From NCBI GenBank assembly GCA_001800015.1, contig MGUO01000252.1, positions 1 to 6,692 on the forward strand: a DNA stretch of 6,692 nucleotides, written 5' to 3'. Of this stretch, positions 1-6,353 are shown piece by piece (position 1 is the stretch's first letter; each line of letters begins with the position of its first letter). The notes beneath the pieces were generated by a model, which was given only the letters and a program-made list of their open reading frames with translations, was not told the origin of the DNA and ran no database searches. A program made the translations under genes and the position numbers. The stretch comes from Elusimicrobia bacterium RIFCSPHIGHO2_02_FULL_57_9 (GTDB lineage: Bacteria > Elusimicrobiota > Elusimicrobia > UBA1565 > UBA9628).

Positions 1-874
1 CCTGGAGCCGGGAGACTGCCTGGTTATCAATAAAACCAAGGTCATGGCCTGCCGCTTGCTCGGCCGCAAAACCACCAGGGGCAAGGCGGATTTGCTGCTG
101 GTTAAAGAGTTAGAACCGGGACTCTGGACCGTTTTATCCTCGGGCCTGAAAAGAGGGATGATCCTCGACTTCCCAGGAGGGCTTTGCGCCGCGGTTGAAA
201 TTATCAATGAGGAAGGCGAATACGTCTGCCGTTTCAACAGCAAGGACTTGCCCTCTTATTTACAGAATCACGGTCTAGCCCCGCTGCCTCCCTATATCCA
301 TAAGAGGAAAAAGCCCAGCCGGGACGATTTATCGCGCTATCAAACCGTTTACGCTCAGCACATCGGCTCCATCGCCGCGCCCACGGCCGGGCTTCACTTT
401 ACCCCGGAATTGCTGGATAAAATCAAAGCCAAGGGCATAAGCGTGGCCTCATTAACCCTTCATGTCGGGCGCGGGACTTTCAAGCCGATTCAAGCCGAGG
501 ACGCCTCGCGGCATAACATGCTCCCGGAACGGTATTCCTTGGATGAAGGCAACGCCACCCTGATTGCCGCCGCCCGCCATGCCGGCCGACGCGTCATAGC
601 CGTGGGCAGCACCAGCACCAGAACCCTCGAAACCTTGGCCCTCAAACCCGGCGGTTTCGGCCCCGGCCAAGGCCTAAGCGACTTGTATATATGCCCGGGG
701 CATGAATTTAAAATAGTCGGCGCCCTGGTGACCAATTTCCATCTTCCCCGCTCAACGCCTCTGCTTTTGGCCTCGGCGTTTTTAGGAAGGGAGAGTCTGC
801 TCGAGGCTTACCGCGACGCCGTCGCGCAAAAATACCGGCTTTACTCTTACGGCGACGCAATGCTGATCATTTAA
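1..874 (+). CDS. queA: S-adenosylmethionine:tRNA ribosyltransferase-isomerase QueA (3' part, 5' end outside window)
   Basis: QueA transfers and isomerises the ribosyl group of S-adenosylmethionine onto preQ1 at the wobble position of tRNA, giving epoxyqueuosine in the cytoplasm. The reading frame is open from base 2: codons before the ATG at 44 read LEPGDCLVINKTKV, matching the family block LNPGDLLVFNNTRV, so ATG 44 is internal and the gene runs off the left edge. About 290 residues are present. The E. coli protein has 356, and by alignment from memory roughly 50 N-terminal residues are missing. Family blocks seen in order are PLPPYI, APTAGLHF (377-400), LHVGRGTF (458-481), AVGSTSTRTLE (599-631), TNFHLPRST (731-757) and the C-terminal YRLYSYGDAMLI. 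The frame is intact to TAA at 872-874. tgt, the partner enzyme, starts one base later, which indicates an operon with translational coupling. Identification is very secure; the true start cannot be seen. Confidence 0.96.
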   Translation, partial: LEPGDCLVINKTKVMACRLLGRKTTRGKADLLLVKELEPGLWTVLSSGLKRGMILDFPGGLCAAVEIINEEGEYVCRFNSKDLPSYLQNHGLAPLPPYIHKRKKPSRDDLSRYQTVYAQHIGSIAAPTAGLHFTPELLDKIKAKGISVASLTLHVGRGTFKPIQAEDASRHNMLPERYSLDEGNATLIAAARHAGRRVIAVGSTSTRTLETLALKPGGFGPGQGLSDLYICPGHEFKIVGALVTNFHLPRSTPLLLASAFLGRESLLEAYRDAVAQKYRLYSYGDAMLII

Positions 875-875
875 A

Positions 876-2012
876 ATGAGTTTTAAACTACTAGCCACCG
901 ACAAAAAGACCAAAGCGCGGGCCGGCATTCTTAAAACCCCGCACGGGGAAGTGCAAACCCCGGTGTTCATGCCCGTGGCCACCCAGGCCTCGGTTAAAGC
1001 CATATCCCAGGAAGACCTCGCCACCCTGGGCGTCAAAGCCATATTGGCCAACAGTTATCATCTGTATCTGCGCCCGGGAACGGCGGTTATCCGCGCGGCC
1101 GGCGGCCTGCACCGCTTCATGGGCTTTGACGGGATGATTCTCACAGACTCCGGGGGTTTCCAGGTTTTGTCCATGTCGGATCTGCGGAAGGTCAACGACG
1201 ATGGGGTTACTTTCCGCTCCCACATAAACGGCAGCACGCATGTTTTAACTCCGCAAAAAATCATCGAGATTCAATCCGAGCTGGGCTCGGACTGCTGGAC
1301 CACCTTGGATGAATGCCCGCCGTTTCCCTCCGATGAGAAACAGGCCCGCCAAGCCCTTGAACGCACGATGAAGTGGACCGATCTTTCCGTGCCGGCGTTT
1401 CAACGCTTCAAAGACAACGGACATTCCCCCCTTCTTTTCCCCATCTTGCAGGGCTCGTTTTATCCGGAACTGCGCCGGCGCGCCGCCGAGCATATGACGA
1501 CGGTCCCGCATGATGGAGTGTCTTTGGGCGGTTTCTCGGTAGGCGAACCCAAGGATTTGACTTGGTCCACCCTGGATCACACGACCAATCTGCTGGCTCA
1601 AGATAAGCCGCGTTATTTGATGGGAGTGGGAATCCCGGAAGATCTCTGGGACGCCGTCGCCCTAGGCGTGGACATGATGGATTGCGTCTGGCCCACGCGA
1701 GTGGCGCGCAACGGACAAGTGCTCACCCGCTTCGGCAAATTCAACATCACCAACAGCGCCTACCGGCAGGATTTTGATCCTATTGATAAAGATTGCCGCT
1801 GTTTTGTTTGCGGCAAATACAGCCGGGCCTATCTCGGCCACCTTTTCCGGGCCAGGGAATTGCTCGTTCACCAGCTCATCTCTTATCATAATCTTTATTT
1901 AATGGCCGAAATCATGTCTCTCATCCGCAAAGCCATTCTCACCGGCGCTTTTGAGGAAAGTCGCAAGGCTTATCTGCAAACCTACCGCAACAACGCTGCG
2001 ATGCCCGCTTGA
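876..2012 (+). CDS. tgt: Queuine/preQ1 tRNA-guanine transglycosylase Tgt
   Basis: Bacterial Tgt exchanges guanine-34 of GUN-anticodon tRNAs (Asp, Asn, His, Tyr) for preQ1, the step before QueA. The protein has 378 residues (E. coli 375) and aligns over its whole length, including the usual N-terminus, so ATG 876 is a firm start although no Shine-Dalgarno precedes it. Reinitiation from the queA stop, one base away, is likely. Visible active-site features by comparison with E. coli: DSGGFQV with general acid/base Asp91 (E. coli Asp89), DECPP with Asp145, the GGFSVGEP loop (218-225), and the catalytic nucleophile Asp269 in MMDCVWPTR (E. coli Asp264). The zinc site is complete: Cys307, Cys309, Cys312 and His338, with the same spacing as E. 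coli C302/C304/C307/H333. No key residue is missing, so the enzyme should be active. hppA follows after 38 bases. Confidence 0.97.
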   Translation: MSFKLLATDKKTKARAGILKTPHGEVQTPVFMPVATQASVKAISQEDLATLGVKAILANSYHLYLRPGTAVIRAAGGLHRFMGFDGMILTDSGGFQVLSMSDLRKVNDDGVTFRSHINGSTHVLTPQKIIEIQSELGSDCWTTLDECPPFPSDEKQARQALERTMKWTDLSVPAFQRFKDNGHSPLLFPILQGSFYPELRRRAAEHMTTVPHDGVSLGGFSVGEPKDLTWSTLDHTTNLLAQDKPRYLMGVGIPEDLWDAVALGVDMMDCVWPTRVARNGQVLTRFGKFNITNSAYRQDFDPIDKDCRCFVCGKYSRAYLGHLFRARELLVHQLISYHNLYLMAEIMSLIRKAILTGAFEESRKAYLQTYRNNAAMPA

Positions 2013-2050
2013 CCCTGCGCCCTTCAAAATGGCTAAATAGTTTCTTTGAA

Positions 2051-4207
2051 ATGAACACGATGTCGATGAAACCCGCCCTGATCCTGGTATTTACGATTTC
2101 CTTTTTTGCCCTGGCCGTGGCCCTATGGCTTATCAAATGGGTGATGGCCAAGGATACCGGAACAGCCGATATGCGCAGAATCTCAGACGCGATCAAAAGC
2201 GGCGCCGAGGCTTTCCTGAGCCGCCAGAATAGAACCATCGTGGCTCTGGCGGGCGTCTTGGCAATAATTATTTTCGTGCTCTACGCTTTCGTGCGCCACC
2301 ATAACGAGCACGACCCGGCCTCCCCCATGGTGCTGGCCCTGTGCACCACGATCTCTTTCGCCATGGGCGCGGCTTGTTCCGTCATCGCCGGCTACATCGG
2401 CATGTGGGTTTCGATACGCACTAATATACGAGCCGCCTCTGCCGCGCGAAATTCGCTTAACGACGCCCTGCAAATCGCGCTGCGCGGGGGCGCTGTCTCG
2501 GGCCTTTTCGTCACCGCGATGTCGTTGCTCGGCATCGGCGGCTTGTTCGCCGCCTTAAAACTAATGGGCTTTGACTATTCCCGCATCCCTTTCATGATCG
2601 TGGGCTACGGCTTCGGGGCCTCGTTCGTGGCCCTTTTCGCGCAGTTGGGCGGCGGCATTTACACCAAGGCCGCCGATGTCGGCGCCGACCTCGTGGGCAA
2701 GGTCGAGGCCGGCATTCCCGAGGACGATCCGCGCAACCCGGCCGTTATCGCGGACTTGGTGGGAGATAATGTGGGCGACTGCGCGGGCCGCGGCGCCGAC
2801 CTTTTCGAATCCACCGCCGCCGAAAATATCGGCGCCATGATTTTGGGCGTCGGCCTTATCCCATTCTTCGGCTGGCAAGGCGTTCTTTTCCCCCTGGTTG
2901 CCCGCGCCTTCGGTATTCTGGCCTCCATTTTTGGCATCATGATCGTCAAGACCGATGAAAAAGGCGATCCCATGCAAGCCCTAAACCGCGGCTATTACCT
3001 GACATCACTGTTGGCCGCGCTCGGATTCGCTTTCGCGGCCTGGTGGCTTCTCTCTTCGGATAAGCTGCCCCACGCCTGGATTTATTTCACGGCCTGCGGA
3101 CTTATCGGCATTTTGACCGCGCAGGCTTTCGTCTACATCACCCAATACTACACCGAATATAAATATCGGCCGGTGCTCACCATCGCCGAGGCCTCCAAGA
3201 CGGGGCCGGCGACCAACATCATCGCGGGTGTGGCGGTGGGCTTGGAATGCACGGCCATCCCGGTTCTGGTTATTTCAACCGCCATCCTGGCTTCCTATTA
3301 TCTGGGCTTGAAGGCCTTGGGAACCGGCGCCATGGGCGGGCTTTTTGGAACGGCCGTAGCAACCATGGGAATGCTCGGAACCGCCGCCTACATCCTGGCC
3401 ATGGATACTTTCGGACCGATCACCGACAACGCCGGCGGCATCGTGGAGATGTCCCGCCAGAGTGAGCAAATCCGCAAAAAAACAGACCGCTTGGACGCCG
3501 TGGGCAACACCACCAAGGCCCTGACCAAGGGTTACGCCATCGGCTCGGCCGCTTTGGCGGCTTTCCTGCTTTTCTCGGCTTATCTCGATGAAATCTTCAA
3601 CTACACGGGCAAGAGAATCGCCGTGGATCTGGCCAAGCCGGAGGTGTTCATCGGCGCCATGCTCGGCGCCATGCTGGTGTTCTTGTTCTCGGCGCTGGCT
3701 ATACGCGCCGTGGGCAAGGCGGCTTATGACGTCATCAACGAGGTGCGGCGGCAATTTAAGGAAAAGCCGGGCATTATGAAAGGAACCGAGGATCCGGACT
3801 ACGGCCAATGCGTGGATATCGTGACCCTGGGAGCGCTGAAGGCCATGGTTATGCCGGGCATCCTCGCGGTCGCCGGACCCATCGTGGTCGGACTCGTTTT
3901 CCGCCAATTCATCACCGCGGCGGATACCACCATCGCGGCCGAAGCGGTCGCTGGCATGCTGATGGTTGGAACCATCACGGGAATCATGATGGCCCTTTTC
4001 TTTAACAACAGCGGCGGCGCTTGGGACAACGCCAAAAAATATATAGAGACCGGGGCCCACGGCGGAAAACGCTCCGAGCCCCACAAAGCGGCCGTGGTTG
4101 GTGACACCGTGGGAGATCCATTCAAGGACACCGCCGGCCCTTCCCTGCACGTGCTCATCAAGCTGCTGGCCACCATCACCTTGGTGCTGGCGCCGCTCTT
4201 CCTTTGA
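2051..4207 (+). CDS. hppA: K+-independent, proton-pumping membrane-bound pyrophosphatase
   Basis: This integral membrane enzyme hydrolyses cytosolic pyrophosphate and uses the energy to move H+ across the membrane. The 718-residue product is of normal family length, with many hydrophobic helices (the family has about 16) starting near residues 8-31. Catalytic loops are intact: KAADVGADLVGKVEAGIPEDD (206-226, pyrophosphate/Mg binding), DNVGDCAGRGAD (239-250), DTFGPITDN (452-460), NNSGGAWDN (652-660) and GDTVGDPFKDTAGPS (684-698). At the cation-selectivity site the sequence is GNTTKALTKG, with Lys489 and Thr492. In this family Lys there marks the K+-independent H+-pumping class, while Ala marks the K+-dependent class. 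The DCAG wording in the second loop agrees. Start: the frame is open back to a TTG at 2009 inside tgt, but ATG 2051 gives a normal N-terminus; ATG 2060 and 2066 are alternatives, and none has a clear Shine-Dalgarno. It is probably co-transcribed with queA-tgt, since the 38-base gap holds no promoter I can recognise. Confidence 0.95.
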   Translation: MNTMSMKPALILVFTISFFALAVALWLIKWVMAKDTGTADMRRISDAIKSGAEAFLSRQNRTIVALAGVLAIIIFVLYAFVRHHNEHDPASPMVLALCTTISFAMGAACSVIAGYIGMWVSIRTNIRAASAARNSLNDALQIALRGGAVSGLFVTAMSLLGIGGLFAALKLMGFDYSRIPFMIVGYGFGASFVALFAQLGGGIYTKAADVGADLVGKVEAGIPEDDPRNPAVIADLVGDNVGDCAGRGADLFESTAAENIGAMILGVGLIPFFGWQGVLFPLVARAFGILASIFGIMIVKTDEKGDPMQALNRGYYLTSLLAALGFAFAAWWLLSSDKLPHAWIYFTACGLIGILTAQAFVYITQYYTEYKYRPVLTIAEASKTGPATNIIAGVAVGLECTAIPVLVISTAILASYYLGLKALGTGAMGGLFGTAVATMGMLGTAAYILAMDTFGPITDNAGGIVEMSRQSEQIRKKTDRLDAVGNTTKALTKGYAIGSAALAAFLLFSAYLDEIFNYTGKRIAVDLAKPEVFIGAMLGAMLVFLFSALAIRAVGKAAYDVINEVRRQFKEKPGIMKGTEDPDYGQCVDIVTLGALKAMVMPGILAVAGPIVVGLVFRQFITAADTTIAAEAVAGMLMVGTITGIMMALFFNNSGGAWDNAKKYIETGAHGGKRSEPHKAAVVGDTVGDPFKDTAGPSLHVLIKLLATITLVLAPLFL

Positions 4208-4209
4208 TA

Positions 4210-4225
4210 TGGGACTTTAGTCCTA
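4210..4225 (+). other. Small hairpin just after the hppA stop codon
   Basis: The bases GGAC, loop TTTA, GTCC (4212-4223) form a short stem with a tight loop, extended by a G-T and a T-A pair to 4210-4225. It begins three bases after the hppA stop. No T-tract follows, so it is not a standard intrinsic terminator on its own. It could protect the hppA mRNA 3' end or be incidental. The inverted repeat is seen directly; any function is a guess. Confidence 0.35.
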
Positions 4226-4233
4226 AATTGACG

Positions 4234-4257
4234 TAGGCCCTTTGGCGGCTATTTTTT
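4234..4257 (+). terminator. Weak candidate intrinsic terminator of the queA-tgt-hppA unit
   Basis: TAG-g-CC (4234-4239) can pair with GGCTA (4247-4251) around a seven-base loop, with one bulged G, and is followed directly by six T residues (4252-4257). The stem is short and imperfect, so termination would be leaky. Its position between the hppA stop and a separate promoter is what would be expected of a terminator. Compare the far stronger one at 5946-5981. Confidence 0.35.
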
Positions 4258-4270
4258 GCCCTAAAGGTCT

Positions 4271-4300
4271 TTGGCTCGCTAGGCGCTTGTGCTGTAGAAT
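4271..4300 (+). promoter_or_regulatory. Sigma70-type promoter for the repeat-protein gene
   Basis: A -35 box TTGGCT (4271-4276, four of six consensus bases) and a -10 box TAGAAT (4295-4300, five of six) are separated by 18 bases. Transcription would start near 4307, leaving a leader of about 36 bases before the ATG at 4343. Placement right after a possible terminator and in front of a gene with its own ribosome binding site supports it. This is pattern matching only, without a genome-specific promoter model. Confidence 0.5.
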
Positions 4301-4329
4301 TTAGCCGGTGTTGCAAATCCAAAAATATC

Positions 4330-4334
4330 GAGGG
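4330..4334 (+). promoter_or_regulatory. Ribosome binding site fixing the start at 4343
   Basis: GAGGG lies eight bases upstream of ATG 4343, a good Shine-Dalgarno match at normal spacing. It supports that start, which also begins a typical signal peptide (MKK followed by a hydrophobic core). Confidence 0.6.
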
Positions 4335-4342
4335 CTTAAGTC

Positions 4343-5923
4343 ATGAAAAAGCTGATATCGCTCGTCATGGCGTTGACGGTGTTCCTATCGCTGGGATCGT
4401 CGCTGCGCGCTCAAGATCAGGAATTGGCGCAGAACAAGTGGTTGGACTGGGATAACGCCAAATTCAAAAAGCTTCTCCGGGACGAAGGAGCTTCCGATAT
4501 AATTTTAATGAAAGGCAAGAAGGATGAGCCGCCGAAGCGGGAGCCCCCACGCAGGGAACCCCCGAAGCAGGAACCTCCGCGCAAAGAGCCGCCGAAGCGG
4601 GAGCCCCCACGCAGAGAACCCCCGAAGCAGGAACCTCCGCGCAAAGAGCCGCCGAAGCGGGAGCCCCCACGCAGAGAACCCCCGAAGCAGGAACCTCCGC
4701 GCAGAGAGCCGCCGAAGCGGGAGCCCCCACGCAGAGAACCCCCGAAGCAGGAACCTCCGCGCAAAGAGCCGCCCAGACCTCCAAAAAAACGGCCGCCTGT
4801 GCTGACTCCCCCAACCGAGGATCCTGGGAGCCCGTTTCCCGCTCCCACACCTGGGAAACCGGGCCGGCGCACAGAGGTGCCCAAGGCTGAGCGGATAAAG
4901 AATCGGGAACAGATCATTGAGCGTCGCGACACGCGGCAGATCGAGCATCCCAAGGTCGATGATAGAGGCCGGGACGTCGTGGAAAAGAAGCTTGCCTATG
5001 CGCCGCAGCGCACGACTATTGTCAACAAGACGATCAACAACACCACGATCATCAACAATATCACCAACATCACGAACAATACCTCCTACAGGGATGGCCG
5101 TCATCACTGGCGCTACTACGATGGCGTGCGCTTATCGTATCGCTACGACCCGTGGGGCAATCATTGGTTCGGGTTCTATGTCGGCTCCGGCTACTTCTGG
5201 ACCCGCTACCATCATGATCGCCTGTGGTGGTACGACCCATACTGGAGCCGCTGGTGCTATTGGCGCAACAACCGCTGGTGGTGGCAGGACCCGGACCATA
5301 TCGATGTCGTCTATGTTTACGTGGACAACCGCTACTACCGCTATGACGACGCCAGAAACGGCGTGGTGCTGAGGCCCGATCCGACGCCGCCGGTAGAGCC
5401 GCCACCCCAGGAACCGTCGCAGCCAAGCGAGCCCGCGCCTGACCCTGATGAACAGATATACTACAGCGCGGAGGGGACAAGATCGGTGCAGGTGTTGACC
5501 AAAGAGAAACGCGCCTATCTTTACGATCGCACACGCCAGGATTCCGACGGGGCCGATATATTTGTGGTGGAATTGAAACGCAAAGAAGCCGATCCCGAGA
5601 AAAACCTACCGGCTGAGCCCGTGAAGGGCGTGACCGAGGTGGAGTTCTCAGATCCCGAAGACGGCGCTTTGCTGATCACGCTGCGCGGCGAAATGGCGGG
5701 AAAGAAATTCGTCTTGACCTTTGACGCCGATGGCAACCGCCTGGGAGCGGCCAAGCCGCAGCCGACCCAGGAAGAGCAGGCCGGTAAAGCCGCGCCCCCG
5801 CTTCAGACGCCGGATATCCACGATATCTCGGCGCAACTCGAGCCAAGCGGCGCATTCGCGCCGGTCGATTTCGACCAGACGCCCGTTGCCGAAGTTCAAG
5901 GCAAGCCGGTAGAGGGCCCTTAG
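4343..5923 (+). CDS. Secreted proline-rich repeat protein with Asn/Thr-rich and Trp/Tyr-rich segments, function unknown
   Basis: I do not recognise a named family. The 526-residue product starts with a Sec signal peptide (MKK, hydrophobic core 4-19, likely cleavage after Ala23 in SLRA-QD), so it should be exported. There is no lipobox Cys and no second membrane helix. Layout: short mixed segment 24-61; four 20-residue repeats 62-141 built from EPPKR, EPPRR, EPPKQ and EPPRK; proline-rich linker to about 180; charged, possibly helical stretch about 181-215; a 24-residue Asn/Thr/Ile segment 224-247; an aromatic-rich segment about 250-335 with 12 Trp, 15 Tyr and 6 His; a second Pro/Glu linker 344-369; a beta-type domain about 371-468; and a low-complexity tail. 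Cys305 is the only cysteine. The gene has its own promoter, ribosome binding site and strong terminator, so it is probably monocistronic. An envelope-spanning or surface/cell-wall role is plausible from layout alone. Nothing here shows an enzyme active site. Confidence 0.85.
   Translation: MKKLISLVMALTVFLSLGSSLRAQDQELAQNKWLDWDNAKFKKLLRDEGASDIILMKGKKDEPPKREPPRREPPKQEPPRKEPPKREPPRREPPKQEPPRKEPPKREPPRREPPKQEPPRREPPKREPPRREPPKQEPPRKEPPRPPKKRPPVLTPPTEDPGSPFPAPTPGKPGRRTEVPKAERIKNREQIIERRDTRQIEHPKVDDRGRDVVEKKLAYAPQRTTIVNKTINNTTIINNITNITNNTSYRDGRHHWRYYDGVRLSYRYDPWGNHWFGFYVGSGYFWTRYHHDRLWWYDPYWSRWCYWRNNRWWWQDPDHIDVVYVYVDNRYYRYDDARNGVVLRPDPTPPVEPPPQEPSQPSEPAPDPDEQIYYSAEGTRSVQVLTKEKRAYLYDRTRQDSDGADIFVVELKRKEADPEKNLPAEPVKGVTEVEFSDPEDGALLITLRGEMAGKKFVLTFDADGNRLGAAKPQPTQEEQAGKAAPPLQTPDIHDISAQLEPSGAFAPVDFDQTPVAEVQGKPVEGP
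4526..4765 (+). repeat. Four tandem copies of a 60-bp in-frame coding repeat
   Basis: Copies lie at 4526-4585, 4586-4645, 4646-4705 and 4706-4765, followed by a short partial copy (gagccgccc). By eye they differ at only two positions: copy 1 has AGG where the others have AGA (codon 10 of the unit), and copy 3 ends in AGA where the others end in AAA, changing Lys to Arg. Each 60-bp unit is itself four diverged 15-bp units coding EPP plus two charged or polar residues, giving 16 pentapeptides. All lengths are multiples of three, so changes in copy number would keep the gene in frame. Confidence 0.97.
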
Positions 5924-5945
5924 TTCCCGGCTGATCGTTGACACA

Positions 5946-5981
5946 GGGAGGCCCCCATCAAAAGGGGCCTCCCTTATTTTT
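5946..5981 (+). terminator. Strong intrinsic terminator after the repeat-protein gene
   Basis: GGGAGGCCCC (5946-5955) and GGGGCCTCCC (5964-5973) form a perfect, very GC-rich 10-bp stem with an eight-base loop, followed by TTATTTTT (5974-5981). It starts 22 bases after the stop codon at 5921-5923. The bases upstream of the stem are not A-rich, so it should act only on + strand transcripts. It separates the repeat-protein gene from yajC-secD. Confidence 0.93.
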
Positions 5982-5985
5982 GGCT

Positions 5986-6014
5986 TTTATTAATATGGGG
6001 AAATCTGCTAACAT
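5986..6014 (+). promoter_or_regulatory. Extended -10 promoter for yajC-secD
   Basis: TGC followed by TAACAT (TG at 6006-6007, hexamer 6009-6014, four of six consensus bases) forms an extended -10 element. A poor -35 (TTTATT, 5986-5991) sits 17 bases upstream, as often tolerated with extended -10 promoters. Predicted start is near 6021, about 18 bases before the yajC ATG. The strong terminator just upstream makes a new promoter here necessary unless readthrough is large. Confidence 0.45.
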
Positions 6015-6028
6015 GGTCTGACTTAAAC

Positions 6029-6032
6029 GGAG
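6029..6032 (+). promoter_or_regulatory. Ribosome binding site of yajC
   Basis: GGAG lies six bases upstream of ATG 6039. It favours this start over the in-frame ATG at 6063, which lies at the edge of the membrane helix and has no comparable site. Confidence 0.6.
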
Positions 6033-6038
6033 AAATTT

Positions 6039-6353
6039 ATGCCCCCTTCGCCTAGTCCAATCATGAGTTTGGTTCCCATCATCGCCATTTTCATTATTTT
6101 TTATTTTTTATTGATCCGCCCCCAGCAAAAACAGCAGAAAGCGCATGAAAAAATGCTTTCGGACCTTAAAAAGGGCGACCGAATTTTAACGACCGGCGGG
6201 CTATACGGCACTATTGTGGGCGTCAAGGGAAACGACCTTGAGGTGCGCTTTTCCGAAAACGTCAAGCTGACCGTGGCCCGCTCGGCCGCGGCCAAACTGC
6301 TCGGTCAATCCTCCGCGCAGCCAGGACAAGTTAATGACCAAGCTGCAGCTTAA
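6039..6353 (+). CDS. yajC: Preprotein translocase accessory subunit YajC
   Basis: YajC is a small single-span inner-membrane protein that associates with SecDF and the SecYEG translocon. The product has 104 residues, normal for the family (E. coli 110). It shows one membrane helix (about 10-26), then the hallmark RPQQKQQK (27-34) at the cytoplasmic side, then the conserved small soluble domain with GDRILTTGGLYGTIVGV (46-62), ending in a Gln/Ala-rich tail. The first eight residues are proline- and serine-rich (MPPSPSPI). The last 20 bases overlap the start of secD, a common arrangement that suggests coupled translation. No effect on export can be read from the sequence itself; in E. coli YajC is dispensable. 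Confidence 0.95.
   Translation: MPPSPSPIMSLVPIIAIFIIFYFLLIRPQQKQQKAHEKMLSDLKKGDRILTTGGLYGTIVGVKGNDLEVRFSENVKLTVARSAAAKLLGQSSAQPGQVNDQAAA
6323..6326 (+). promoter_or_regulatory. Ribosome binding site of secD, inside yajC
   Basis: AGGA lies seven bases upstream of ATG 6334, within the yajC coding sequence. It supports 6334 as the secD start and the 20-base overlap between the two genes. Confidence 0.55.

Noticed and set aside
44..874. queA starting at ATG 44
   Set aside because: Upstream codons in the same frame from base 2 match the conserved QueA block, so the ATG is internal and the gene is cut by the window edge.
2009..2050. TTG at 2009 as the hppA start, overlapping tgt
   Set aside because: It would add 14 residues unlike the family N-terminus. 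ATG 2051 gives the normal length. Neither has a Shine-Dalgarno, so the family comparison decides.
2013..2050. Promoter or terminator between tgt and hppA
   Set aside because: Only 38 bases, with no hairpin plus T-tract and no convincing -35/-10 pair. Read-through from queA-tgt is the simpler reading.
3275..4150. 291-codon open frame on the minus strand inside hppA
   Set aside because: The hppA frame is fully conserved across this stretch. The reverse product is rich in Gly, His and Asp with no domain or hydrophobic core, typical of the shadow of a GC-rich membrane-protein gene.
4526..4765. CRISPR-like or regulatory direct-repeat array
   Set aside because: The repeats are head-to-tail without spacers, in frame and coding; the few differences are silent or conservative, as expected for protein repeats.
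4417..5107. Several long minus-strand and shifted frames across the proline-rich array
   Set aside because: The repeat unit is a multiple of three and lacks stops in several frames, so open frames arise automatically. None has a ribosome binding site or sensible flanks.
5980..6014. TTGGCT at 5980-5985 as the -35 of the yajC promoter
   Set aside because: It matches the -35 used upstream of the repeat-protein gene, but the 23-base spacing to TAACAT is too long, and it lies at the end of the terminator T-tract.
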